DNA of 64,000 bases from Actinia tenebrosa (GCF_009602425.1 NW_022261461.1:10526-74525), one strand, 5' to 3'; shown: positions 38,851-51,524, counted from the first letter of the stretch. Numbers and translations are program-made. Notes: generated from the sequence alone by a model not told the origin.

Positions 38851-39959
38851 GTTACAGCATCAAGAGTCTTATAACTGGTAGATTCTAGCAGCAGTTCGAA
38901 ATGCTTTATTGCTGTACGCTGACAGCAGACTTATAACTGTCTTGACTCCAACCAACGTACTTGATAAGGATCGCCTTCCGTGTGCCGGAAAGCCACTTTC
39001 TCGTAGTGATAGGTAATCCTTCTGGATACTGCAAATCATTTAAGTCTTTTTATCAAGACTGACAGTATGTTTACAATGCATCATTGTGAATCATATTTGA
39101 TTGGACAGCGGTAGTATTTGATTCACTCTCAGACGCTGATAAAGAACAATTGAAGCTAAAGCATGCTAGTTTAGAATACATCAGGTATAAGCGTTTCTCT
39201 GTACTGTTTTGTGGGTCTCGGCATTTGAAATTTCTCGAACAAACAACTAGTTATCTGACTTCCTAGAACGATATACCTACTAAATACTTACTTAACTACT
39301 CTTAGACTTGTCAAACCGAAGAGGGAACTGTGGGTTTTATTGAGGAAAAAAGAAAATATTAAAAAACCCACGTCAAGGAATTTTCGTTTCCTACTCGTAA
39401 AGAATTGAGGATTTTAGGGCGAGCGGGCGGGAAGGGGTCGGGGTGGGAGTTCAATATATTTCTTAATATAAGGAGGAGTACATTTCTTACGACTGCAAAT
39501 AGGAATATTTTGTTTTTATTGCCTTGAATCTCTTTTCCACTTAACACCTCCACAAGACAAAAAATGTGTCCCGCCAATCTTTTCATTTTTTTTTTTTTTC
39601 GTTTTCGTTTCGTTTCGCTCCGTTTACTCAGTTTCTTGCTAAACTGAACCAGGTTTAGTAGTTGATTTAGGACTAGTATATTTAAAAGCCGAATTTGGTT
39701 CCTTAGGTTTTGGTTGCTAGTTTTAGTATCAAGATATTGTATTACACTTTATTACTACATAAAAATGGCAATCCAATCTTATGATCCTGAAGGGCAAATT
39801 AATCACTCCCTGGATCGGTAGACCAGTAATAGTAGGTACGAATAGTAATGGGAGCAGGGGCGAAATGCGTGCCACCTCGCACCAATGTAACACGGTTTTG
39901 ATTTTCGGTCTCAGTGTCATATACATGTAAGTAGAATCATTGAGTCATCAGTTTCTCGT

Positions 39960-40060
39960 TGCTTCTCTCTTGTTTTTCTCTCTCCGTCAAAATCAACTAC
40001 TAAATTCCAATTGGATCTTTGGGCATTCACCTAGTATGGAGTCTACAATCATTGCCATAG
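39960..40060 (+). mobile_element. tRNA-derived SINE fragment (tail half)
   Basis: Contains AAATCAACTACTAAATTCC followed by GGATCTTTGGGCATTCACCT, the same as the end of the copy at 6130-6352. The head is absent or too diverged. Confidence 0.6.
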
Positions 40061-40190
40061 TTAGTTGGCACGCTTGACAGATTTCAGTATTTTAGAGGGT
40101 ACTTCGCAAAACACTACCTGCAAGTTGGCAGAGGGTTAGTGAGTCTGATCAGGGGTACCAACTTTCTTTCAGGGAACGGCAACATTGTAC

Positions 40191-40223
40191 AGGGGGGGGG
40201 GGGGGGNGGGGGGGGGGGGGGGG
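40191..40223. repeat. Poly-G run with an N
   Basis: About 32 G with one N at 40207. Its true length is uncertain because such runs assemble poorly. Confidence 0.85.
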
Positions 40224-41530
40224 AGATCGCGACAGAGGAAAGCCATTTTCTGTGTTAGCCAAAATGTGCCATTGTACCGAATATTTTGGCAATGGTTGTA
40301 GCTCTGTTGTGATTGTCCCACGCTGTGATACCGGAAGATTCAACATGAGCATCATTCTCAGGAGACTAAGCAATCACTCTCTGCAATCGATGTAAAATAG
40401 GTTTACAATTTCATTGAAATTTTACAAGAATATATAAAACTCATCATTGTTCAACGACAAAACGAAATGTTTTAGGGGAATAGTAGTTGGAATATTCCTT
40501 CTTATACGCATTTTTGTCCTGCAGTGAAATATATTGTCATTCAGTTGCTAAAAATGCATGTGATTTCATCTTATCTAGTAACATCTCCAACTTTCATAAT
40601 AAACGAAAGAGTTTTTTTTTAATTTGGACTAATTACTTAGATAACACTCATGTTAAATCATTTTTGTTTTACTTTAGACAAATAGAAAGCTACAGATCTA
40701 TCAGTTCCAGTTCAACTTTTTTGTATTGGTTTTATGTTCTTGTCATTAGTCAAATAATATTGTAACAAGCAGGTATTATTCTCTCTTATCTCACAGATAA
40801 GGTTAATTGATATTTTAAAGCCAATAGATGGAGGTCAATTTAAATTACCTAGTAACCTCTATATAAAACTAAGATAGAATGTCTCGCCCACTATCTGTAC
40901 ATCGAGGCTTGCGTTGGATAAAATAAAACGACGAATAGGAAGGATTATGAATATAAAAAGTGCTTGTCTAATATTTTCTTTCTCCTTCTTAACCTTTTCC
41001 TTGTTATTTTATCCAATGCAAACCTTTTTTTAGAATATTCAGTGAATGTTTTCTAAATCTGATCTTGAAATCACCAACTGAGAACGAACGGGTTTATATT
41101 GTATGCGCATGCTGGCTTTGAATTATTCAACTTGAGGCGAAAAAACCTTGTGGTTTACAGATAACAAATACATTGGTTATCCACATCCTCATTCAGTCAG
41201 ATTTAACCTGTTTCACAAGACGTTAAAAAACTTGTTTTTCTTTAAAAAACAAATATTGTTAGCAAGCAAGTTTGAATACACTTTTTAAAAAGGCTGTTTG
41301 AAAAGTGCTCTTTTGCTTCATTTTAAGCGCGCGCCGGCTGTTATCAGTTTACTGAGTAGTATGATAACGAGGTTTGAACCATTCGGCCTGCTAACTTTCA
41401 TCAGATAGCAAATTATATTACAACGTTATATTCTGACATTTTGATGTCCTCCCTAGTACTGGGTGACATAAAGGTTCAACCGTTTTTAGTTCTGCGGCCT
41501 TAGTTTATTATTAGAGTAAAGTTTATGTAA

Positions 41531-41631
41531 TGTTTAATAAACGAGCAGGAGTGTTTTATCGGGTATAAAACACGAGGCGCAGCCGAGTGGTTTTAGACCC
41601 GATAAACCACGATCTGCGAGATTATTGAACG
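41531..41631. mobile_element. Palindromic MITE-like repeat
   Basis: GTTTTATCGGGTATAAAACA is mirrored by GGTTTTAGACCCGATAAACC. The outer parts (TGTTTAATAAACGAGCAG and TCTGCGAGATTATTGAAC) also pair. The loop carries GAGGCGCAGCCGAG. It encodes nothing. Confidence 0.65.
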
Positions 41632-41674
41632 GCTTAGAAAACTTATGATGTTTGTTCTCATTGTGTACCGATTT

Positions 41675-41830
41675 TTTTACGAAATGAACCAAGTTTGATA
41701 GAGAAAATCCAAGTTAAAGTTTATGCAAATGAAGACGAATCTNTATCAGATATAAAATCACCTTCATGGTCATGATTTCTATTGTGTTTTCTTCATGAAT
41801 TATTAATGAGTTTTCTAAAATCACTTAAAA
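41675..41830. repeat. Dispersed repeat, copy B
   Basis: AAGTTAAAGTTTATGCAAAT, followed by GGTCATGATTTCTATTGTGT, matches the block at about 3535-3650 with moderate divergence. One N is present. It lies right next to the palindromic repeat at 41531-41631, with no certain link. Confidence 0.55.
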
Positions 41831-43091
41831 CGCGATTAGGATGTGGATCCTTCTCATAAGATCGATCGACGCTTCATATACAACGTAGTTGAGATGTGGT
41901 TTGCAAAAGTGAGCTTATGACATGCAGTTTTGACGCACCCCTACTTCTGGTTCTAAAACTTAAAAGTCCTTCTCACTGACCACACCCTTTGAGAACATCC
42001 GGCGTTACTATCTATGTTTATGACGATAGGAAGTTCCGATACGATTTACTGTCACGTAATAAAACGTTTATACCAAGGCTGTTCGTTATGAAGTTTTCAC
42101 ACAATCGAACTATCTTATGTTTATCTAAATGGCTTCTTTACGGAGATAAGGTGATTGAGGTACCTAACCAAACCCATTTACGGAATTGCGATTAAATCAA
42201 TAAGTAATGACATTGCGGTTCACTAATAACTGATTGAACCATAATAATGTAAAATAAAATATCTAAAAACACAACAAAATGATATTGGATGCTTATCGTA
42301 ATTGGTAATTAATACCTTTTTCATTTTCTTTCTTTTTTCCATTGTCCTATTTGAACGATAATTGGCCGATTGCTGTTCGTGAATGATCTTGTTAGCTACT
42401 TGGCTTTGTCGGTTTTCTTTAGAGATAAGATAACATATAATTTGTTAATGGTACCAGGGATGTGTGGTCTTTCACTTTTCGCAAATACACCTGTTCAAAA
42501 CGTACATATGTACTTTGAATCACTCTGCAGGGATACCTCAATTTTAAAACATTCTCTGTTTTTGAATACAAAAAAAAAAAAAAAAAAAAGGAGATTCAGA
42601 AAAAAGCAAAATTTTCTTACTTCAACTTAGGTTAATTCAATTCTTAATTGAACTTGAATATTTCGTGCTTTTTGTTAAAGTAACATTAATATCGTGAACT
42701 AGCGAATAACGGAAAAGTGCACGCTTGACTTACGCATGCGAAGAAGCACTGCTATTTTTTTTAAGTGAGACCTGTTTCACTAAAAAGGTCATGTACTAAT
42801 CGAGAGTAGTATTCTACTTTCTTAGCATTTAAGAATCATGTTTGTATTAATCGATTACGAAATAATTGCTTATCGGTTTTCTAAAGGCTGGGTGCGCACC
42901 TACATTTGGCGGCCTTCCACATCTGGAAACGTCTAGAAGGATTTTTATATGGCATTTATTAACGAAAATGTTAGTTCTAGGTAATTGAATTTTGAAAAGT
43001 TTTCATTGTAATGTAAAGGCATGATGATATTTTGGTTGCCATGGTATGTTAAGTGATACGAGAGTAATGATTGTAGTAATGAAGTAGTTGT

Positions 43092-43205
43092 TGGTGGATA
43101 GCGCTATCAGACAGATAAATAAATATCCAGTGGATAACTTGATGCTGTTATCCAATGAATTAATCCACTGGATAAGATTTACCCGTCGGATAGCGCTATC
43201 CACCC
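43092..43205. mobile_element. Inverted repeat with GGTGGATAGCGCTATC ends
   Basis: The left end TGGTGGATAGCGCTATC is mirrored by GGATAGCGCTATCCACC. Inner CCAGTGGATAAC and ATCCACTGGATAA blocks also pair. The terminus is itself palindromic (GGATAGCGCTATCC). This is a small foldback element. Confidence 0.7.
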
Positions 43206-43544
43206 TTCGTACTAACCGGGCCCAGAAAAGTATCATGATCATTGATTCCACACACTAAGTCTTTGAGTGCTAGTATCAAGGTGTGGTTTGTTATAAACGA
43301 TTCCAACTAATCATTCTATCGCAATGTATAGTGTAAGTCACGTGATCCCTATCCCGCTAAATTCGCAAATCTTTAAAAGAAACGCAAATGGTGACATAAT
43401 TTCTCATCAACTGATATGAGGATAAACAATTAGCCAATCAAATCGCAAATCATTTTTTGGAAAACGAATCATTCCCATGCGTCTTTGCGCGTTCAATCCT
43501 TGATGTGCAGAAAGAAAAAAAAAAAAAAAAAAAAAAAAAAAAAA

Positions 43545-43819
43545 NNNNNNNNNNNNNNNNNNNNNNNNNNNNNNNNNNNNNNNNNNNNNNNNNNNNNNNN
43601 NNNNNNNNNNNNNNNNNNNNNNNNNNNNNNNNNNNNNNNNNNNNNNNNNNNNNNNNNNNNNNNNNNNNNNNNNNNNNNNNNNNNNNNNNNNNNNNNNNNN
43701 NNNNNNNNNNNNNNNNNNNNNNNNNNNNNNNNNNNNNNNNNNNNNNNNNNNNNNNNNNNNNNNNNNNNNNNNNNNNNNNNNNNNNNNNNNNNNNNNNNNN
43801 NNNNNNNNNNNNNNNNNNN
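43545..43819. other. Assembly gap, 275 N
   Basis: Flanked on both sides by poly-A with occasional G. The gap probably hides a longer A-rich simple repeat rather than a gene. Confidence 0.85.
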
Positions 43820-45441
43820 AAAAGAAAAAAGAAAAAAAAACTTTATTAAAGCTTCATATCTGTTATTAAGAGTGTCTCGTTTTCAACAAGAAAAGGTCTA
43901 TTTGCAAGAAAGTCGTACATGTTTATCTTTTTTCCAAGATGGCAGCCACGAAACTCAATTGAATTTAGCGCGCGGTCGTTGATGGGATTGATTCTTTTTA
44001 CGACAAGAAATTCATGGTTTTTGTGCCTAGTCAAGATACTTGCACTCAAAAATTTTTTTTACTGATATGCCCTAAAATTTACTGCGATAAACATAGACAC
44101 AATATGGTTGCTTTGAAGACTCCTGCCAACAGGATGTTATGATATCGTATTTTAACGGTAATTAGTACCGTTTTTATTTGTGCTTTACACTTTAATTAAG
44201 TTCACTTCCAGATGGAACTTACTAGTTTTTTTTTAAAAAAATGGACGACTAAAATGCCAAATTTTCCTTTTTCCTTTTTCCTTTTTTGTTGGGCTACCAG
44301 CGGATTTGGCGGAAATTTTCGCGCCAAAACTTGTGTGCTCGCCCCTCTGGCATACTCTCGCTTCGCCACTGCCTATCGCATACAAAATAAATAGACAGAA
44401 AAACTGATTTGCCGACTGTACGAGTTTTTTTCCAGCATTGTACGGTCTGTGTTTCATACGCATGATAAATAGTACTGAACCAATCATGGTGTAATATATA
44501 GTAGTATTACGGGGTGACTTGCTGGTAGAGTCTTTATTTGAAGTCCAAGCAACTTCTACAACTAGCAATAAAGTATATAGCATATAGTAATATAATATAA
44601 TCTACCTTATTTAATTGAATGAACTATTTCGTTCTCTGATAAGTCCCACAATGTACTGTTATTCCAACTCGACTCGTTTTTTGTTTGACATCGGAATTGC
44701 TAATTGGAGTGTTATGATATATTAGGTAATATTTTTTTTATTCTTAGAAAAAAAACAAAAACTAATAGCATCTCTATTAATAATTGGTAATTTTTTCAAT
44801 AACATTTTGAAAGTATAAACCTACATAATCTAATCAAGATATATTTCACCATTCAGCTATTTACTTCATGTGGAATCAATATTATGCTCTTAGCCATCTC
44901 TGGGTTAGCTTTGTGCGATGTAAAAGGCAAGTTATAGACACATCAATGTTTCAAGTACAGTGATTGGGTATATGAACAGTTTTTACTAAAAGTTTATTGA
45001 TCATACAGTTTGATTTGTTATCCATTTGACACTTATATATGGATATTGTATTGGGTTAGCCACATTGCAATCCAATAGTTACTTAAACTTGTACACCGTA
45101 GATCGTTTCGCTTAATTTTTTTAATCCATTAGCTAGGCTTGCTGTGTATATGGTTATAACAAGATTAGCAACTCGAGTGTTGCCTTGGACTATTGCATCC
45201 CTTAGTTGCTGTGATTGCTGCCGGCAAATATAGTGAACTTGATGGTATAATGCAAATAGTTCTGTTTGGAGGCATTGTGTATACTAATATATTACACGTG
45301 TCTCATTGGTTAATGCGTGTAATGCATGGTACAAAAAGATAGTCCCTACTGCAGATTTAATGTCCTTTACTTTTTATAATTCCGTTGAATATCTATCTTA
45401 TGCTAGTCTTGCACCAACTGTACAGTCCAATGTTCCAACTT

Positions 45442-46599
45442 TTATAAACACGATTCTTTCACTACAGCATTGTCACAATGTAATAACAATTTTCTATTCG
45501 CATCGTTGGATTTTAATCTCATTTGGTTAGTGTTGATAATACTATGAATCTTTGTCCTTTCGCAAGATTCACTAAATGTTTGATTCCTGTGTCTTTGTGA
45601 CTCCGTCGACAGATATCGCCAAGATGAAAACATCTTTCGGATGTGGCGTCTGTAGCTCTCATGGATACAGATACATAACCAAGGGTTGATAGCGCTATTA
45701 GACACAAACAACATGTGCGCTACAAAAGCGTACCCCCAAGCACTACATACTAAGTTTCCATCCCATGCATAGTACATTAGCAGTGCCAATACAGTAATAG
45801 GGATCAAGCAACATAGGAACATGATCACCATAGCGACGACTTTAATCAACACGCGGATGTCTTCCTTACGACGCTGTTTGCGCACCTCAGATGTCTGGGA
45901 TGAAAAACTCTTTTTACTGTTCAAAGATATGACTAGCCATGAATATAGTACAGTCATCAAGATGACGGGAATGCAAATTACCATGATGAAAATAACGCCG
46001 AAGAATGTTTTCTTTGATGTCTTGTTATCTAATGGCGACCAGTCAAGCATACAGAAGTTGGCTCCATTTCTTTCTTGCAGTCTGTGAGCGTACAAATTTG
46101 GAGAATGAAATAGAAAACTGTACAACCAAATGAATGCGATGATGTATTTTCTACGAGAGCGGGTGAATAGGGACGGGCGAAGAGAATAAACTATTGCCCA
46201 GAAACGGTCCACAGCGATGACAGCATGGCTTATGATTGAAATACTCACAGAAAAGTCTGTAAAGAAAAAACAGAGTTTGCATAAAAAGCTTCCAAAAATC
46301 CCATCAATTAGCCAAAGACGAGGCCCTATGTACAGTTCTATAAGAATTCTAGGACTGACAACTGCAGCGATGAAGATATCCGATGCTGCCATGTTGGCAA
46401 TGAAGATGTTGGTTGTTCGTCGCATGTTTTTCTTCTTGTAAACGATAATAATTATAAATAAGTTCCCAAGAAGCGCAGCCACCATGATTAGAGAGTATAA
46501 GACTGTCTTGATGACCTTGAGTGTGGTAGAATCAGTCTCACTTGCTGCACATTGCAGCTGTGCCGCGAAAGAAGTGTTGTTTAGCGCTGAGTCCATCAT
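45442..46599 (-). CDS. Rhodopsin-like (class A) GPCR 2
   Basis: Intronless, 385 residues, seven hydrophobic helices. NNTS near the N-terminus is a glycosylation site. TM1 has LLGNLFIIIIV, TM2 NMAASDIFIAAVV, and Cys107 with Cys183 can form the disulfide. TM3 ends in DRF (131-133), as in GPCR 1. TM6 has FLCCLIPITV, which lacks the usual CWxP tryptophan. TM7 reads NSAINPWLCI, where the NPxxY tyrosine is replaced by Cys. The basic intracellular loop 3 (VRKQRRKED) and a Ser-rich tail fit G-protein coupling and arrestin control. It shares gene structure and motif changes with GPCR 1, on the same strand 6.6 kb away, and is probably a diverged relative. The ligand is unknown. The start has two adjacent ATGs; the first was taken. 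Confidence 0.85.
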   Translation of the reverse strand: MMDSALNNTSFAAQLQCAASETDSTTLKVIKTVLYSLIMVAALLGNLFIIIIVYKKKNMRRTTNIFIANMAASDIFIAAVVSPRILIELYIGPRLWLIDGIFGSFLCKLCFFFTDFSVSISIISHAVIAVDRFWAIVYSLRPSLFTRSRRKYIIAFIWLYSFLFHSPNLYAHRLQERNGANFCMLDWSPLDNKTSKKTFFGVIFIMVICIPVILMTVLYSWLVISLNSKKSFSSQTSEVRKQRRKEDIRVLIKVVAMVIMFLCCLIPITVLALLMYYAWDGNLVCSAWGYAFVAHMLFVSNSAINPWLCICIHESYRRHIRKMFSSWRYLSTESQRHRNQTFSESCERTKIHSIINTNQMRLKSNDANRKLLLHCDNAVVKESCL

Positions 46600-48214
46600 T
46601 GTTTGTCTGGTCGATTATTCCGGCCCTTTCGCTTTCTCTTTTCGATGACTTAAACGACAGAGATGATTCAGTAAAGATATAGAGCCTTATGATAAACCAA
46701 CAACTATTTCAGACAAGAATATGCTTGAATATGTTTAAATTTTTTGAATATGTTTGTATATACAGGATATATTATGGCCGCTTGCATGGAGATTCGGATT
46801 TTATCTCCTCGTAGGTTCAGAATGTCTAATTTGTTTTGCAGGGCTCACTCGTAAGATAAAATCTCATTACTCAAAGCATATAAGATCCGTATCTCCTCAC
46901 GGTAATATCCTCAACTCCAACTCGGAAAAGGCGAGGTGTTAAACTGATCTTAGATACAATTCATGTTTAAGAATCATATTTAGATCAGTTAAAATGACTA
47001 AAAAAATATTTTATTACTGTTAAAAATGTCTAAAACTCTCACGTACTTGCTTAGTCCTTTGTTCTCTTTCTTCAGTTTTTTTCATCAACTTCATAGACTG
47101 TCAAAATAACGTCTCTTCGTCTAAAGCTTACTTGTCATCCTATAAAAGAAAGAAAATAAGACCCTGACAAGTTATAATACCTTTTATATATCGTTAGATA
47201 AATTTTTATTTATCATATATTGGATTTTTTTTTTTTCTTATTTCCTTTATTAACTTCCCATTGTAAATAGATATTTATCATTTCATATTTTATATTTATT
47301 GCATATATACATATATATATTATATTTTATATCACTTTAATTTAGGTTATTTCTTAATAGATTAGTGCACGTGCGCATTTTAAACGAGTATGTGAAATGC
47401 TCCTAGGCGTTATGTGGATAAATAAACTATTATTATTATTATTATTATTATCAATATTGAGAGCCTATACTGACTGATTTCTTGTTATATTGGGTGATTC
47501 AATCAAGTGGCTCACTTATTTGGCGAGGATTTTTCCTCTTTATTTATGATAATGATGATATCTGTTTAAATAGCTAGCGCTCTTTCCATATGGAGATGTT
47601 CAAAGGCGCTTCACAATGAGTTGTGAACGAGAGGTTTCTAGTATGAGGTGTATATAGGCACTAAGGGTGGATTTCCTTACGTCCTCAGTGGTTCTTTTAC
47701 GTCCCTCCGATATTGGTTAGTAGATCTAAAACATGAAAAACAACAAGTAAATCCGATACCTAAAAACAACAACAAAACAACAGCAACAACAAAAAAAGAA
47801 AAAAAAAAAAAAAAAAAAAAAAAAAAACATTTGCCTTTCTTTCTCAATTTGGTCATATAGTTTCATTAAATAGCCTCTAGTGTTAACAAGATAACGAACT
47901 GAAGCCATTTATATTATCATGTTAAGAGCAATAGTAGTTTCAAAAATAGCATTGCTTTAGGTACAGTTTATGACATGTTTGATATACTGATTTGGCTCTC
48001 ATAAATTGCAGTTGAAGCCGATGTATTGAAAAACAGCAGGAAAACCTTCAGCATCTAATCTCTATCTGTTTTGGGAAACTTCCTCAAAAACAATTTAGAC
48101 AATATGGCACTTTTCACACTGCTTCCATCACCAAGAGAACTCGTTAACTAACTAGAATCAACACAAATGAACTATCAACAGATAGAAAGTTAGTGAGACT
48201 AAAAATATATATAC
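46600..48214. other. Noncoding region right of GPCR 2
   Basis: The left end should hold the GPCR 2 promoter. CACTCGTAAGATAAAATCTC and GGATTTTATCTCCTCG near 46.8 kb are partly mirrored and may be a repeat. A long poly-A run lies at about 47797-47827. No gene is supported. Confidence 0.4.
47230..47452 (+). mobile_element. Possible LINE 3' tail with (ATT)n end
   Basis: AT-rich sequence ending GGCGTTATGTGGATAAATAA and then (ATT)n has the same layout as the tail at 18300-18497, though the sequence is different. No coding part remains, so the assignment rests on layout only. Confidence 0.35.
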
Positions 48215-48400
48215 AGAATGGAATGGAATGGAAATAAATGGGATAAAATAGGATGGGATGGAATGGAAGTAAATGGAAGTAAATGGAAGTACATGGAAGT
48301 AAATGGAAGTAAATGGAATGGAATGGAATTCCATAGGATAGAACGGAATCAAATCTAATTGAATGGAACGGAAAGGAATAATATAATAATAGCCTAGATT
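48215..48400. repeat. GGAAT/GGAAGTAAAT satellite-like array
   Basis: Many copies of GGAATGGAAT and AATGGAAGTAAATGGAAGTA, with drift at the edges (GGGATGGAATGG, AACGGAAAGG). It is a pentamer- to decamer-based tandem array. The long frames it opens on either strand are artefacts of the repeat. Confidence 0.85.
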
Positions 48401-48790
48401 GAATAAGAATAGAATAGGATACTCCAGAATAGTAATCAAAATAGGTTGCTTGTCTCAAAACTAAATCACTCTCCACCTTTCCTACTATTTTCATGGTTCG
48501 ATGCCTTTGTTAGATACACTAGTAACTCCCAGCTTGTTGATCTGCTCACATTAGCTATTTACTCCAGACTCAAATCGAAATTTGTTCTTTCTGGTGCTTT
48601 CCTTCAGATATTATTTTTTTATATAATTTTATATATAATTTTTATAAAATTTTTAATAATATTTAATTTTTTATATAGTATTTTTTTAAATATACTACCT
48701 CGGGAATCATTCAAAATCTAGACATAATTTATGGATCATTTTATTATGGGCGTAATGTTTTCATATTTATATTGTTGTGCCACCTCTTAC

Positions 48791-50471
48791 ATAAACAAAG
48801 AGTTCATTGCCAACAAAAGTGTTACTTAAACACTCGCCTAACCGTATATGTAGTTCCTGACTGTAAGTGGAAATACATTTTGGAGTCGAGGAGGTAGATG
48901 TTCTTTTCAAAGTCCTAAAATTCTCACAGGAAGTGCTGCAGTAGGAAGAAAGAAAGTAGCTTTTAAACAAATAAGGCACACATATTCGTCAGATCCCGCT
49001 AAATTGTTACCAGGATATGAACACATACATTTTTTTCAGATAAACGAATCAAAATTTTTTTAATCGATTGTCTAAGATAACCACTGGACTGATGTAGGCG
49101 ACAAACTCATATCGAATTTGAATTTAGCGTGTTCGGTTTGAGAGCGAGGAGAATCGGAAAACTCGGTGACTGAAAACCCCTTGCATCATGAGAGGCCTAA
49201 ACTCCGCTATTAATTGTTATCTCTATTTTAACCTCAAATATTGCCTCAAGAAATACAGGAACCTTGTTTGGGCCGCCTGTGGGCCAGATAACGGCTCGTA
49301 TTTTGATAAATCTATCTTAAATCTTATACATTGGTTTAAAAGCATAAACAGGAACCTTTTTGGGCTGCCTGTGGCAAATCCTGCATGCTAGAGTCGTTAT
49401 CGGTCTTACTTCCTCTGTATAGTAGACATTTCACTGACAATTTCCAGCTAAAAGGGGCGAAAAAATCTGATATTTTTGATTTATTAACGAAGTAGGAAAA
49501 AAGCAGACTGATTTAATTTTCCTTAAAAAAGTAGTTAATAAACATAACTGATTATTGGTGAATTGAAAACGAGTATTGGTCATTTGACTATGACGCGACA
49601 TCTATTGATTGTGTCTGATTCATCGGCCTTTGTTAGAAGTTTTAAGCCTTTCCCTTGCATATAGAAAATGTGTTCAAACCATGAAGCCAGAATCAAAATT
49701 AGATTAACGTAAAGAAGACAACATGGGTAAACGGAAATTAATAAAAGAAAAAATAGAAACCAAAAATCGTCTGCGGCTGAAATGTTCACCAACTGCTTTA
49801 TGACGTTTAAGTAGTTTGTAGTTTTTCCCCGTCCATTTTTACCCACCATGAAGGCTTTCTCACTTGAGTCAATCCTTCAGGATCATTCAGCTTGTCCGTT
49901 AACGCTTCTCTAGATAGAGTCTATAGATTAATCTCTTAACTCCTCCTTGCCTTGGTCTCAGCTGTCTAGTAATCTAGCGGGTTTATTGAAAAACTGTCTG
50001 AGGTTATATTAAAAAAAATACTCATAGATATCCGGCCAGGTAGAACCAAAACATCATTTGATATCTCGTAATCAGTGGCTAGTTTAGTCTAGCACTAAAA
50101 TCGGCATTACTCATAGTTGAATGAATGATATCTATATATGTTTACCGAAAGTGACTTCTCAAGCCAAACTACAATCGAATAAAAACTCTACTAATAATAA
50201 ATAGAGCTGACAGAAGTGTGCATGGCTGTGTCAGGTATGACAATTGGAAAGTAAATAGCGACACTAATGGATCTTTATCCCTGCACAATACAAGGAGTGA
50301 GAGATACGAAAAGTAAAGAAGATTCGGGATCGATTGAGTGAATTAAATTAGAGGTACCTTTGTGAATTAAGATCATTCGGTACCAGTAGGTCTTAGCGTA
50401 CTGACCATTTCCTGTAGCCGCTCCAATCTGAGCCATATCAAGATTGGCACCAAAATGCTCATTTTCACAAT
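48791..50471 (-). CDS. Possible exons of an unrecognised minus-strand gene
   Basis: Three candidate exons have good splice signals. The first, 50471-50358, encodes CENEHFGANLDMAQIGAATG followed by NGQYAKTYWYRMILIHK. The second, 49907-49864, follows it in phase and encodes EALTDKLNDPEGLTQ. The third, 48935-48791, has a strong polypyrimidine acceptor and a GTAAGA donor and encodes a Cys-containing stretch (TSCENFRTLKR to GNELFVY). The third does not continue the phase of the second, so another exon would be needed between them. The first exon faintly recalls a discoidin (F5/8 C) strand pattern, which is a guess. No start, stop or known domain was found. It may be a partial gene, a pseudogene or chance. 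Confidence 0.25.
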
Positions 50472-51188
50472 CTGTTAATGTTTTAGACCGCCAAAGAAAA
50501 CATCTGTTTTTAAGATACCTTTTATTGGGAGTCAACTAAAATAGATTGGACAAAACCTTATCATCCAAATTGAAAAACATTGTATCTAAATGATACAACT
50601 CGTTCAATACGTTTTTAGATAAAAGTGTTTGCATTGATTTATTTATTAATAACACCGTTTTTTGAATTTCAAAGCTATTGCATATTGAAGAGAAAACGTA
50701 TCGGTTGCTTTTGGTCATTGGTTTCTCAGTTGGAGGTCTTGCAGGAAACGTTAAACAGTTTTTATAGCTGAAGTTTTAATGGCTGATTGTCAATAATTTG
50801 CCTATATATTAATGATGCATATGTTCAAAAACAACAGAACATATTCAGTCGTAATGTTCGATCATTAACATATTGAACTGTATCAAATGAAAAAGGCAGC
50901 TATTGTTGCCAGCCTCGCTTGTATGTGTGACGACTAACACTACGATCTCGAAACCCGAGCCTACGTTCCTCTTGTGGTCAGCACTGACTCAGGAACGAAA
51001 AGTTCTGGCTGTAACTGATTTTTTGAACATTCTGATTGGTTTGTAAAAGAAAAAACAAAAGAAATAGCCCTCCCGAAAATAAAAAGACAAATAAAAAAAA
51101 TAAATGATGACCATTCATGGGTTTGAAGGTGAATTGGAATCGCTATTAAGATCACAGGGAACCCAAACAACGGCTAGCCTTGCTATAG

Positions 51189-51379
51189 ACATGCGCAGTC
51201 GAAACTTCTGGTCCAAGATGGCCGAACCGAAAGTTAACTTAAAATCGGTTGCAGCAAGAGCCTCTTGTTTCTCGGTGCTGACCAAAAGGAATGTGGGCTC
51301 TGGGTTCGAGATTGTTAATTTTAAAGACTATAGAAGTTTAGGCTGCAGGTTGAAGTCGACAATAATGATGGCAATCTAA
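51189..51379 (+). promoter_or_regulatory. Possible promoter and first exon (NRF1-like plus YY1-like motifs)
   Basis: ACATGCGCAG (NRF1-like) is followed 14 bases later by CCAAGATGGCC (YY1-like). The ATG at 51218 opens a 53-residue frame, MAEPKVNLKSVAARA and onward, ending at 51379. The layout resembles a housekeeping start. However, no donor-linked second exon was identified and the frame matches nothing I know. Confidence 0.25.
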
Positions 51380-51524
51380 ATGATAATGATTGTTATGAAG
51401 ACATCATACTATCCTAATTTATTGGTTTTATATTCTCCACTTTTGAGGGTTTCTTTCTTTATTATAATGATGGAACGAGAACGAAAACTTTAAGGGTTGT
51501 AAAAAACTCAGTGTGCATCAAAGG

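Larger units (their letters stand above)
38851..41530. other. Noncoding region between the GPCR genes, left part
   Basis: No gene is supported. The right flank of GPCR 1 should hold its promoter and possibly a noncoding 5' exon. A SINE fragment and a poly-G run (both listed separately) are the only clear features. Confidence 0.4.
41831..45441. other. Noncoding region between the GPCR genes, right part
   Basis: Contains a poly-A run near 42570, the inverted repeat at 43092, an assembly gap at 43545-43819 bordered by poly-A, and CCAAGATGGC at 43934, whose frame ends after seven residues. No gene is supported. The 3' UTR of GPCR 2 should occupy the right end. Confidence 0.4.

Noticed and set aside
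38249-38881. 210-residue plus-strand frame
   Set aside because: Antisense shadow of GPCR 1, which has clear seven-helix motifs on the other strand.
48144-48494. Minus-strand frames rich in Phe/Ser/Ile
   Set aside because: Translation of the GGAAT satellite array. No domain and no splice signals.
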